Positions 17,306-25,083 of a stretch of 35,627 bases of DNA are shown here, piece by piece. Location: positions 1-35,627 of the forward strand of contig DIAQ01000045.1 in NCBI GenBank assembly GCA_002414865.1, read 5' to 3'. Every line of letters starts with the position of its first letter. The stretch's first letter is position 1. Under the pieces are notes generated by a model. The model saw only the letters and a list, made by a program, of their open reading frames with translations. It was not told the origin of the DNA and did no database searches. A program made the position numbers and the translations under genes. This DNA comes from a candidate division Hyd24-12 bacterium UBA5074. Lineage in GTDB: Bacteria; Fermentibacterota; Fermentibacteria; Fermentibacterales; Fermentibacteraceae.

Positions 17306-18453
17306 TCCTCATCGAGCTGCCCGTATCCCCCGGAACCGGGAGGGTGACGCAGGTCGAGCCGCTCACCGTGGCCCTCGAGCCGGCCGATCGCGACTCCTAT
17401 CTGCTGGGCGCCGGCGACATCCTGACAGTGACCGTCGAGGGCGGGAGCTCTCTCATCTCCGTCCAGACCGGGCTGATGCCCCAGGCGGTCTGCACGGTGG
17501 GCAGCGACGGCGACCTCAGCGTCTCGGGTCTCGGGAGCATCCCGGTGATCGGTCTGAGCCTCAACGAGGCCGAAGCGGATCTCGCAATCCTCGCAAGGCG
17601 CTACTTCCCCGGGATGCGGGTCGGGCTCTCCCTCCTCCAGCCTCGCCTCATAAGGGTGCGGGCCTCGGGGATGGTGCAGACCCCGGGCGTCTACCCGATG
17701 TACTCCCTGCAGAGGGTCTCCGACCTGCTCGAGCTGTGCGGCGGTCTCGTCTTCCCGGCCTCGCGAAGGGGCTGGATGTACTTCGATGCCGATTCCACGC
17801 GGGTCGACCTCATGACCGATCCGGCGAGCCACGCTCCCGTGTCCGACCCGCTTGTTCGCGACGGAGCCGTCATCGTGATGGATGTCTGCGTCGATCCGGT
17901 CATCATCCTCAGGCCCTCGGCCTTCTCGGTCCAGGGCGACATCGCGTCGGAAGCCGCCCAGGCCTGGGATGTGGGCCAGGGGATGCCCCTCGCCGACCTG
18001 TTGGAGACCGTCGGAGGGGCCGGCTCCGGAGTCGACCTGACCCGCTCGGTCCACCGGGCGGATGGCGTAGAGCAGCAGCTCTGGACTGGCGAAGGCCTCG
18101 CCGAGATAGAAGTGCACGGAGGGGACACGCTCCTCTTCGCCGACATCGCCGACTCAGTGTCCGTGGGCGGTGCGGTCGCCCATCCCAGGGCCATTGCCTG
18201 GAGGCCGTCCTTCTCGGTCTTCGACTACGTGAATGCTGCAGGGGGAGCCATTCCCGGGGCCTCGACAGGCGATATCGCGCTCTACCGAGACGGTGAGAGG
18301 ATCTCCAGGGGCGGGGATACCCCCGGCCTGAGACCCGAGCCCGGCGACGTGGTCCAGGTCCCCTATTCCTGGGTCAGCCGGAACAAGGACGCCATCACCC
18401 TGCTCGGAAGCATAGTCAGCATCGTGGCCCTCATCTACAGTCTCTCGAATTGA
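17287..18453 (+). CDS. Polysaccharide export protein, Wza-like, with SLBB domains
   Basis: A 388-residue envelope protein. A signal-like hydrophobic start (MLFFLLILIELP) lacks a lipobox Cys, unlike E. coli Wza. YLLGAGDILTVTV (about 38-50) is the Poly_export motif. Three SLBB-like segments follow: VRASGMVQTPGVYPM with LELCGGL (about 123), VQGDIASEA with VGGAG (about 215), and VGGAVAHPRAIAW with VNAAGGA (about 292). It closes with a hydrophobic C-terminal helix (AITLLGSIVSIVALIYSL). It probably builds the outer channel of an exopolysaccharide exporter with the Wzz-like neighbour. The ATG at 17287 follows AGGGG at a good distance; the longer frame from 16936 is a shadow of the decarboxylase gene. 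Confidence 0.83.
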   Translation: MLFFLLILIELPVSPGTGRVTQVEPLTVALEPADRDSYLLGAGDILTVTVEGGSSLISVQTGLMPQAVCTVGSDGDLSVSGLGSIPVIGLSLNEAEADLAILARRYFPGMRVGLSLLQPRLIRVRASGMVQTPGVYPMYSLQRVSDLLELCGGLVFPASRRGWMYFDADSTRVDLMTDPASHAPVSDPLVRDGAVIVMDVCVDPVIILRPSAFSVQGDIASEAAQAWDVGQGMPLADLLETVGGAGSGVDLTRSVHRADGVEQQLWTGEGLAEIEVHGGDTLLFADIADSVSVGGAVAHPRAIAWRPSFSVFDYVNAAGGAIPGASTGDIALYRDGERISRGGDTPGLRPEPGDVVQVPYSWVSRNKDAITLLGSIVSIVALIYSLSN

Positions 18454-18461
18454 AGGTTGAG

Positions 18462-19715
18462 ATGCCCGAAGGCGCAGTCACAGGCCTGGCCGCGGATTCG
18501 CTCAGGGCGATAGCGGGCAATCTCCGCAAGCTCGCGGCATTCTGCTTCGCAGTGGCCGTCGCGGTCTCCATCTGGTCGCTCTTCGCCAAGCCGAGGTACC
18601 TCTCCACTGCAACCGCCATCGTGCCCGGGGCAGCCTCCACGTCCAGCATCGCCTCGCTCGCGGGCAGCCTCCTGCCGGGTGGCATGTCGGGAGGCCTTGG
18701 CAGCCTGGCATCGAGCATCATGGGAGGCGGGCTCTCGGGCATGCCCGCAGGAGTGGACGTGTACGTCGTCGAGCGGGTGCTCTCGTCCCGCCCCGTGCTC
18801 GAGCGCCTGATCCTGAAATACGACCTCATCTCCCGCTTCAGGGCGCCCACGATGGGCGACGCCATGAAGAAGCTCTCGAAACGCGTCAGCATAACCCTGA
18901 CCACCGACGGCTTCTTCATCATCGCCGCCCAGGGCGAGACCCGCGAGGAGGCCGCGGCGATGGTGACCGACATCATCGACTTCGCCAACGACGAGCTCTC
19001 GCGCCAGATCACCACACGGGCGCGCAGGGCCAGGATCGAGGCGGAGCTCTCGCTCACCACGGCCACGGACTCCCTCGATGCTTCGCAGCTCCGGATGCGC
19101 GACTTCAGGGACAGCACCGGTCTGATGTTCCCCGAGGAGCAGGGAGCCGGGATGGTGCAGGTCCTGGGTCAGATAGAGGCGGAAATGGTCACCGCCAGGT
19201 CCGAGCTCTACGGAGCCGCGGCAAACCTGGCGCCGGGAAGCGCCTCCTACCGCGAGCTGGCTGCGCGCGCGGGCCTGCTCGAGGAGGCCATGGCCGCGAG
19301 GCTCGGCCCTGGGGACAGCCTGAGCATCTTCCCGGGTTACTCCGAACTCCCCGACATGATCAGGCAGTACGAGACTCTCTATATCGATGTCGAGATGTGC
19401 ACGGCCATCGTCCTCATGCTCCGCCAGCAGCTCGAAACCCTCAGGATCGAGGAGGCTCGCGACAGCCCCACCCTGGAGGTGATCGAGCCGCCGACCCCCG
19501 CCAAGCTGAGGAGCTTCCCCCGCAGATCCCTGATGGTGCTGAAGATCACTGCCGCGGCCTTCGTGCTGGGATGCCTCTGGCTCTCGGTGCTCACGTACCT
19601 GAGAAGCGTCATGAGACATCCCAGGCAGGGCGAGTTCCTGCGCGAGATCTTCGCAACGGCGTCGTCGCAGCTCCCTCACAGGAGAGGCCCTCGAACGGAG
19701 CGCCGCGGGGACTGA
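18462..19715 (+). CDS. Wzz-like polysaccharide chain-length/co-polymerase protein
   Basis: A 417-residue inner-membrane protein. The first helix (LAAFCFAVAVAVSIWSLF) is followed by KPRYLSTATAIVPG, as in Wzz domains. A Gly/Ser-rich stretch, a long periplasmic region with coiled-coil character, and VIEPPTPAKLRSFPRRSLMV lead into the second helix (LKITAAAFVLGCLWLSV). No Walker A motif is seen, so it lacks the tyrosine-kinase domain of Wzc. It regulates export or length together with the Wza-like protein. The ATG at 18462 follows GAAGG with a 5-base gap; a TTG at 18450 overlapping the previous stop is possible but has no such site. Confidence 0.8.
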   Translation: MPEGAVTGLAADSLRAIAGNLRKLAAFCFAVAVAVSIWSLFAKPRYLSTATAIVPGAASTSSIASLAGSLLPGGMSGGLGSLASSIMGGGLSGMPAGVDVYVVERVLSSRPVLERLILKYDLISRFRAPTMGDAMKKLSKRVSITLTTDGFFIIAAQGETREEAAAMVTDIIDFANDELSRQITTRARRARIEAELSLTTATDSLDASQLRMRDFRDSTGLMFPEEQGAGMVQVLGQIEAEMVTARSELYGAAANLAPGSASYRELAARAGLLEEAMAARLGPGDSLSIFPGYSELPDMIRQYETLYIDVEMCTAIVLMLRQQLETLRIEEARDSPTLEVIEPPTPAKLRSFPRRSLMVLKITAAAFVLGCLWLSVLTYLRSVMRHPRQGEFLREIFATASSQLPHRRGPRTERRGD

Positions 19716-19737
19716 AGCCCCGTCCCGGAGCAAGCCT

Positions 19738-21042
19738 ATGTTCAGGGAGATCTTCGAATCCCGCCGCAGGATCGTCTCGATCGGCCTGCCGGCCGTCATA
19801 AGCCAGGGCACCGCGGCCGCGTGGGGCATAGTGACCATCTATGTGGCGAGGATTCTCCCCAGCGACGCATTTGCCGCCTATTCGGTCGCGAGGAGCGTGG
19901 AGTTCCTCGCGGCGCTGCTCGGAGGCGGCTTCGTCCTCCAGGCCCTCCTCAAGTTCGCAGCCGAGGGCTCGGGGCTCCGCGAGAAGCGGCTCCTCAACGC
20001 CAGCAGCCTGCTCACCGCTGTTCTCGCCGCCGGTGGAGCGGTCGCGCTCGTGGCCGGATCCGGATTCCTGCAGGGCTTCTACAGCAACCTCGACCTCCGG
20101 GGCATCCCGGCCATCCTCTCATTGATGGTCCTGAGCGAGGCAGTCTGTGCGATCCCCAAGAACGCGCTGCTCTCAAGGCACAGGACCCCCGCGGTCATGT
20201 GGGGGGATCTCGCCGCCTTCGCAGTCAGGACTGCGATCGTGCTTTACCTGGCCGTATCAGGGAGGCTCCGCACCGCGCACGCGATCTTCGGGGCGCAGGC
20301 TCTTTCCTCGGTGGTGTCCACCGTCGTGGTCGTCCTGCTTGGGGGCAGGTTCTACGAAAAGGGCGCTGGGATCACCCGGGAGAGCATCAGGAAGGTCGCC
20401 GCCTTCTCCATGTTCACGCTCGGCACCTCGGTTGCGAGCTTCATCTACTCCTGGACCGACATACTCATGCTCGGGAAGCTTGCTCCACCGGACCAGGTGG
20501 CAGGCTACGGGGTCTGCCGCAGCCTCGCAGCGTTCGCCATCAGCCTGAACAGCGCTGCCAACATCGTGCTGCTCCCCCTCGCCTCGCGGATGACGGTGGC
20601 CAACCGGGACGGGGTCCTCAAGAGGACATGGCAGGGGATCCTGATCATCGAGGGGATCCTGCTGCCGTTCACCCTCGTGGTCTGCCTGTTTCCCGTGCCG
20701 ATCCTCCACCTGCTGTTCGACGGAAAGTACGACTCGAGCTGGCCGATGCTGGTCGCCCTCTGTGCGGTGAACCTGTTCCGGCCCATCGGGAGCCTGTTCT
20801 CGGCCACGGCTGCGGGGATCGGCAGGCCGGTGTTCTCGCTCGTGTCGATCGTCATGTCGGCCGCGCTGAACCTGGGTCTCAACTTCCTGTTGATCCCGGT
20901 CCTCGGCGGGCTGGGTGCCGCCATCTCATCCGGGACGGCCGTGCTGGCCGGCGCCCTGGCGGTTTCCGTCCTCACCATCCGCCACTCCAGGAAGACGCCG
21001 CAGGCGGACGCTTGCAGCGCGACGAGCCCAGGGGATGCCTGA
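19738..21042 (+). CDS. Lipid-linked oligosaccharide flippase, Wzx-like (MOP superfamily), copy 2
   Basis: A 434-residue integral membrane protein with about 12 to 14 predicted helices. It begins MFREIFESRRRIVSIGLPAV and has YVARILPSDAFAAYSVARSV after the first helix, FSMFTLGTSVASFIYSWTDILMLG at mid-protein, and NLFRPIGSLFSATAAGIGRP near the C-terminal third, all typical of Wzx-type exporters. The ATG follows a GGAG site by 7 bases. It shares fold but little obvious sequence with the flippase at 8270-9637, so it is not a recent duplicate; it may serve a different lipid-linked product. The gap to the flavoprotein gene is 19 bases. Confidence 0.85.
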   Translation: MFREIFESRRRIVSIGLPAVISQGTAAAWGIVTIYVARILPSDAFAAYSVARSVEFLAALLGGGFVLQALLKFAAEGSGLREKRLLNASSLLTAVLAAGGAVALVAGSGFLQGFYSNLDLRGIPAILSLMVLSEAVCAIPKNALLSRHRTPAVMWGDLAAFAVRTAIVLYLAVSGRLRTAHAIFGAQALSSVVSTVVVVLLGGRFYEKGAGITRESIRKVAAFSMFTLGTSVASFIYSWTDILMLGKLAPPDQVAGYGVCRSLAAFAISLNSAANIVLLPLASRMTVANRDGVLKRTWQGILIIEGILLPFTLVVCLFPVPILHLLFDGKYDSSWPMLVALCAVNLFRPIGSLFSATAAGIGRPVFSLVSIVMSAALNLGLNFLLIPVLGGLGAAISSGTAVLAGALAVSVLTIRHSRKTPQADACSATSPGDA

Positions 21043-21061
21043 TGCAGAAAGGAGGAGCCTG

Positions 21062-21619
21062 ATGAAGGTGACAGGGATCGTCGGGAGTCCCAGAGCTGCC
21101 GGAGTTACGACGGCTCTGGTGGAGAAGGCGCTGCAGGGCGCCAGGGAGACGGGCGCCGAGACAGTCCTGTTCAACATCCAGGAAGCCGGCATAGGCGGGT
21201 GCATGGCCTGCTACACCTGCAAGGACACGGGAGTCTGCAGGCAGGACGACGGGATGTCGCAGATCTACGATGCGCTGAGATCGTCCTCCGCCGTGGTTAT
21301 CGGCACTCCTGTGTACATGTTCACGGTCACGGGGCAGACAAAGACGTTCATCGACCGCCTCTTCCCGTTCCTCAAGCCCGACTTCACATCCAGGCTGGGC
21401 AGCCTCCCGACCCTGATGATCTACACGCAGGGGGCGCCGAAGCCGGATGCCTTCGCAGTCGCCTTCGACTCCATCGAGAAAGCCCTTTCGATGCTCGGGC
21501 TGGACACCCGCAGGCGCATGGTCGCGGCAGGCATGTCAGGAGAGGATCTCGAGGGTCAGGGATCCCTGGCAGGGGAGGCCCTGGCGGCCGGCCGGGATCT
21601 GGTCTCGAACAGCTGCTAG
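21062..21619 (+). CDS. Iron-sulfur flavoprotein / NADPH-dependent FMN reductase family
   Basis: A 185-residue flavodoxin-fold protein. GIVGSPRAAGVTTALVEKAL binds the FMN phosphate. C47-x2-C50-x2-C53-x5-C59 (GGCMACYTCKDTGVC) matches the compact cysteine motif of iron-sulfur flavoproteins that hold a 4Fe-4S cluster. VIGTPVYMFTVTGQTKTFIDR is the second FMN loop. It could pass electrons or reduce a quinone or other small acceptor. The ATG at 21062 follows GGAGGAG. It is the last gene of the operon and its link to glycan synthesis is not evident. A near-perfect hairpin (21619-21642) starts at its stop. Confidence 0.82.
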   Translation: MKVTGIVGSPRAAGVTTALVEKALQGARETGAETVLFNIQEAGIGGCMACYTCKDTGVCRQDDGMSQIYDALRSSSAVVIGTPVYMFTVTGQTKTFIDRLFPFLKPDFTSRLGSLPTLMIYTQGAPKPDAFAVAFDSIEKALSMLGLDTRRRMVAAGMSGEDLEGQGSLAGEALAAGRDLVSNSC

Positions 21620-21642
21620 ATCCGCAGGGAGCCTCCCGGATC
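21619..21642. terminator. Palindromic hairpin bridging two convergent stop codons
   Basis: GATCC (21619-21623), a GCA bulge, GGGAG, one base, CTCCC, then GGATC (to 21642) form a two-part stem. The flavoprotein TAG ends at its left foot and the Gate-protein stop (minus) begins at its right foot. It could stop transcription from both sides. There is no T-run, so Rho-independent strength is uncertain. Confidence 0.5.
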
Positions 21643-22591
21643 AGGAGGCGCGGCCGAAGTGGCGGCCGAAGGCTTCGTCGGACATGGGCCTTATCAGCCT
21701 GACGAGCAGACCCATAGCAAGCCAGGCGAACGCCAGGCGGGCCAGGAGGACGCCGGTGATCGAGGCCCCCAGGGACATCATGAGCAGGGTGTCCTCCACC
21801 ACGCTGTGCGCAAGGCCCATCAGGCAGAGCGAGAAGAACACCTCTCGCGGCGGAATCTCCCCCGAACGCGCGCCCTTGATGATGAGCCCGCCTCCATAGG
21901 AGAGGCCCAGAATCATCCCGAGGACGGTGATGGTGGATGCCGAGGGGCCGATCCCCATCGAGGCCAGGACCGGGCGCAGCATCCTGTTCAGGAACGCCGT
22001 CACCCCCAGCCTGTCGAGTATCCTCAACAGCGTGACCAGCGAGGTGATGGCGAGGAAGATCATCACCAGGTTCCGCAGCTGGCCGAGGGCCCATTCCCCC
22101 AGGCCGGCCTGCGTCGCGGGGACTCCCCAGATGATGTCCGCCGGCCCCTCGAAGAGGTGGCAGAGGCCGAAGACGGTCGCCAGGGCGATTCCGAGGAGCA
22201 GGGCCCCCAGTATCCGCAATGGAGCCATGAATCTGATCCTGGCGCCCGCCTGGCGGGCCACTCCCAGCTCGACCGGCAGGGAATGGGCCACGAGCATCAT
22301 GGTGGCCAGGACGGTGACCTGTGCCACGGACAGGTTCGCTGAGGGCGCCAGGGTGAGGAAGACGACGATCCCGCCATAGAGGCTGGTTATCATCGCCGCG
22401 GCCCACACGAGCCCCATGGCGCCGGGAAGGCCGACCAGTCCCATCACGGGCGCGAGGCCCCTCCCCAGGAGATCGACCCCGCCCGCCAACTCCAGCAGTT
22501 TCACCGCGATAAGGACCGGGATCATGATGCGGAAAAGCACGAGGCTCACCGAGGCGGCCTCCCGCAGCAGGCCCGGAACGGCCCTGGCCAA
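21641..22591 (-). CDS. Nucleoside-recognition (Gate) domain integral membrane protein
   Basis: About 316 residues with roughly 8 to 10 hydrophobic helices arranged as two related halves. The first has AAMITSLYGGIVVFLTLAP, and the second GMILGLSYGGGLIIKGAR. The YGG-in-helix pair is typical of the nucleoside-recognition/Gate family related to SpmA and FeoB membrane domains. The substrate is unknown. The start is uncertain. A TTG at 22591 keeps LLREAASVS, which looks like the family N-terminus, but a GTG at 22549 has a strong GGGAGG site 8 to 9 bases upstream and would give 302 residues. It lies 11 bases after the barrel gene and is likely co-transcribed. The frame extends to 22978 only as a shadow of that barrel gene. 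Confidence 0.7.
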   Translation of the reverse strand: MARAVPGLLREAASVSLVLFRIMIPVLIAVKLLELAGGVDLLGRGLAPVMGLVGLPGAMGLVWAAAMITSLYGGIVVFLTLAPSANLSVAQVTVLATMMLVAHSLPVELGVARQAGARIRFMAPLRILGALLLGIALATVFGLCHLFEGPADIIWGVPATQAGLGEWALGQLRNLVMIFLAITSLVTLLRILDRLGVTAFLNRMLRPVLASMGIGPSASTITVLGMILGLSYGGGLIIKGARSGEIPPREVFFSLCLMGLAHSVVEDTLLMMSLGASITGVLLARLAFAWLAMGLLVRLIRPMSDEAFGRHFGRAS

Positions 22592-22602
22592 ACCCGGGAG
22601 TC

Positions 22603-23328
22603 TCAGAGCGCCAGCCTGAAGCCCAGGGATGCGTAGTTCAGGAATGTGGAGGTGTAGATCTGATCGACGTCGGCGCCGCCTTCGAGGAACCTCCAGCCGG
22701 CCGTCAGCACCGCACCGGGTGAGAAGGCCCACCCCAGAGCCGTGAGGACGTCCTCGGCCCTGCCCTGAGAGGCGGCCGCTGCATCGCCGTCGACGAGGAG
22801 ATGGAGCTTCGGCGTGGCCGCCCAGTCGAGCGCGAAGCTGAAGAGGGGGACGAACCCCGTGTTGTCCGACGCGGCGGAGGCGTCGGCGCTGCTGAGCCTG
22901 ATGGAAGCGTCCCTGATCTTCGCCGTGAGACCCAGGTCGAGGCTGAAGGAGGGTCTGCGGACAAGACGGTAGCGCCATGTCAGGCGATAGGAGTCGAACC
23001 TGTAGTCGGCCTGGACGGAGGTGCCCTCCGCGAACTCGGTGCCCTCGAAGCTGACATCCCTGTCGAGGGTTCCGGCGGATTCGAGCCGCAGGGGAGCGAT
23101 CAGCAGGCTGACGGAATGGCGGCCCAGGGTGCGGCCGAATGCGAGCCGCCCGAAGAGCGCAGGATCGGCATCCAGGTCGTCCACGAGAGAGATGTCCGTG
23201 CCGCCTTCATTGGGTGCGCGCACATCGTTCAGGGATACCCATGCGAGCCCCGTCTCCGATGAGAGGAACCAGCCGCCGGCGGAAGGGAACGAGCACAAGG
23301 CGACGAGCGACACGAGAAGAAGCCTCAT
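22603..23328 (-). CDS. Predicted outer-membrane beta-barrel protein
   Basis: A 241-residue protein with a signal peptide (MRLLLVSLVALCSFPSAGG). It consists of alternating strands rich in aromatic and small residues, such as SETGLAWVSLNDV, YRLTWRYRLV, SLDLGLTAKIRDASIRL and SFALDWAATPKLHLLVDG, and ends in LNYASLGFRLAL. It has the look of an 8 to 10-strand barrel. No family is recognised with confidence. The ATG at 23328 was chosen over an earlier in-frame ATG because AAAGG sits 9 bases before it. The Gate-protein gene follows within 11 bases. The gap to the divergent tRNA-processing gene (127 bases) shows no clear promoter. Confidence 0.65.
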   Translation of the reverse strand: MRLLLVSLVALCSFPSAGGWFLSSETGLAWVSLNDVRAPNEGGTDISLVDDLDADPALFGRLAFGRTLGRHSVSLLIAPLRLESAGTLDRDVSFEGTEFAEGTSVQADYRFDSYRLTWRYRLVRRPSFSLDLGLTAKIRDASIRLSSADASAASDNTGFVPLFSFALDWAATPKLHLLVDGDAAAASQGRAEDVLTALGWAFSPGAVLTAGWRFLEGGADVDQIYTSTFLNYASLGFRLAL

Positions 23329-23455
23329 CTCCGCCATCCTTTCGGATACGATCCTTTGTCGCCGGGAAGATAATCGAGCGGAGCCGGCCCGTGCGACGCG
23401 GGCAGCCCTCCATGACGGAGGGCGGAGGCGGATGTAGGTTCCCCCGGGGGTATCC

Positions 23456-24859
23456 ATGCCGGAGAATGAAGCGCTCGAGAGAAGGCTCTTCGCCGCCTTT
23501 GCAGAGGCCGGTCACGAGCTCCACCTCGTGGGTGGCTGCGTCCGCGACAGGCTGCTCGGGCTGCCCGTCGGCGACCTCGACTTCGCGACCGGCGCGCGGC
23601 CCGCGGAAACCGCCGCCCTGCTCGATTGCATGGGCCTCACCGTATACACCATCGGCGCCGCCTACGGCACCGTGTCAGCGGTGGTCCCCTCTCCGGGGTC
23701 CGGGCGCGTCGAGATCACCACCTATCGTTCCGAGGTCTACCGGAAGGGTTCCCGGAAGCCTGTTGTCACATTCGGCGACAACCTGGAGGACGACCTGGTC
23801 CGCAGGGACTTCACGCTGAATGCGATCGCCATCGATGCAGCAGGAGGCGTCGTCGATCCCTGCGGGGGCCTGGGCGACCTCCGTGCGGGCGTCTTGAGGA
23901 CGCCTCTCGATCCGCTCGTCACGATGCGGGAGGATCCCCTGAGGATGCTCAGGGCGGCGCGCTTCGCAGGGAGGTTCGGATTCGCCCTCGCCGTCGGCCT
24001 TCCGGAGGCGATACGGTCATGCTCGGCGGACATGGCCATCGTGGCGGTCGAGCGGCAGCTCATGGAGCTCGACGGGCTGCTGGGCCTGCAGGACGGGTTC
24101 TGCGCGGCGCGCGCGGTCAGGGTGATCGACGAGTGCGGGCTCCTCGGACAGGTCCTCCCGGAGCTGGAACCCCTGCGTGGCCTGAACGGAACGCCTTCGC
24201 CGAAGTGGCACGACCTCTCACCGTGGGACCATACGCTGATGGTCCTCCGCCATGCGCCTCCGATCCTCGTGGTGAGGTGGGCGGCGCTGCTCCACGATTG
24301 CGGGAAGCCCGCCACGGCGGCAAAGGGAGCCGACGGCTTCGACCGCTATCCCGGCCATGAAGCGGCAGGAGCCCGTATCGCCATCGATCTGGCGCTGCGG
24401 CTGAAGTTCCCCCGCCGGAGGCGGGAGGCCGTGGCCGGGCTTGTCAGGATGCACATGCGCCCCGCCCTGTACGACGGCGGGTGGGGGGAGTCCGCCGTGA
24501 GGCGGCTGACGTCCGATGCCGGCGACTCGATGCCCGACCTGCTGGCCCTTGCCCGGGCCGACGCCCGTTCGCTCAGCCCCGGGGCGTCTGCGGAGAAGCT
24601 GGCGCTGCTGGACGATCTGGAGCAGAGGGCCGGAGGCATCGCGCAGAGGATGTCCGGCAGGTTCCTGCCCCAGGACCTGGGGGACCTGCTCCGCGCGGAG
24701 ATGTATCCCGGAAAGGCTGATGCGCCGAAGATCGGAGATGCGATACTGAGGCTGACCGACCTGATCGCCGACGGCCTTCTTCCTGCCGGCCGCGACGCGC
24801 GTTTCTACGCCGACTGGCTCACGCGCAAAAATGGTAGGGGTCAGAGTTCGAAAACGTAG
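23456..24859 (+). CDS. tRNA nucleotidyltransferase / poly(A) polymerase family protein with HD domain
   Basis: A 467-residue enzyme that adds or repairs the CCA end of tRNAs, or adds A residues. LVGGCVRDRLLG (25-36) and DLDFATGA hold the GG and DxD catalytic motifs. RRDFTLNAIAID and EDPLRMLRAARFAGRFGF follow as in the family. The C-terminal half is an HD phosphohydrolase domain with DHTLMVLRHAP, ALLHDCGKP and GHEAAGARIAI. The last nine residues (GRGQSSKT and the preceding Asn) and the TAG come from the terminal repeat of the inverted-repeat element beginning at 24836, so the natural end has been replaced. The ATG at 23456 follows GGGGG. Full CCA activity versus A-adding only cannot be told by eye. 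Confidence 0.88.
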   Translation: MPENEALERRLFAAFAEAGHELHLVGGCVRDRLLGLPVGDLDFATGARPAETAALLDCMGLTVYTIGAAYGTVSAVVPSPGSGRVEITTYRSEVYRKGSRKPVVTFGDNLEDDLVRRDFTLNAIAIDAAGGVVDPCGGLGDLRAGVLRTPLDPLVTMREDPLRMLRAARFAGRFGFALAVGLPEAIRSCSADMAIVAVERQLMELDGLLGLQDGFCAARAVRVIDECGLLGQVLPELEPLRGLNGTPSPKWHDLSPWDHTLMVLRHAPPILVVRWAALLHDCGKPATAAKGADGFDRYPGHEAAGARIAIDLALRLKFPRRRREAVAGLVRMHMRPALYDGGWGESAVRRLTSDAGDSMPDLLALARADARSLSPGASAEKLALLDDLEQRAGGIAQRMSGRFLPQDLGDLLRAEMYPGKADAPKIGDAILRLTDLIADGLLPAGRDARFYADWLTRKNGRGQSSKT

Positions 24860-25074
24860 ATAATCCACGTAAACGCATATTTGGCAGAAGAATCCAGTGA
24901 TTAGATCTCTGCCTGCGGCTTCGATATCACGGAACACGATCCGAAGCCGATGGCACCGGTTTTGACCAGCAGGTGCTAAGGCCCTGGAAAAAAGCGGGCA
25001 AGTAGTTAGGATAGTTAATTTATTACATAGTAACTAAATGCGGCGATTTTCTAACTTTTCGAACTCTGACCCCT
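24836..25074. mobile_element. Non-autonomous inverted-repeat element (MITE-like), 239 bp
   Basis: GGGGTCAGAGTTCGAAAA (24837-24854) is repeated as a perfect inverted copy at 25056-25073. The match extends to 27 of 30 bases for 24836-24865 against 25045-25074. The interior is visibly richer in A and T than the flanks, has no coding potential, and holds an 8-bp stem (CGGCTTCG at 24916-24923 with CGAAGCCG at 24942-24949). Flanking target duplications are not evident. It supplies the last codons and stop of the tRNA nucleotidyltransferase gene and ends 9 bases before the next promoter. A similar half repeat lies at 864-881. Mobilisation by a REP-associated or related transposase elsewhere is inference. 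Confidence 0.72.
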
Positions 25075-25083
25075 GTGAGATGG

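Noticed and set aside
18462..19715. Wzc-type tyrosine kinase
   Set aside because: No Walker A or B motif and no Tyr-rich tail after the second helix; only the Wzz part is present.
19706..19722. CGGGG / CCCCG hairpin between the Wzz-like and second flippase genes
   Set aside because: Only a 5-bp stem across a stop codon with no T-run; expected by chance in GC-rich DNA and not convincing as a terminator.
21042..21062. A six-codon open frame (MQKGGA) between the second flippase and the flavoprotein
   Set aside because: It simply contains the ribosome-binding site of the flavoprotein; too short to support as a leader peptide.
24860..25055. A small RNA or riboswitch in the AT-richer segment
   Set aside because: The stretch is fully explained as the inside of an inverted-repeat element; the single 8-bp stem matches no RNA family I recognise.
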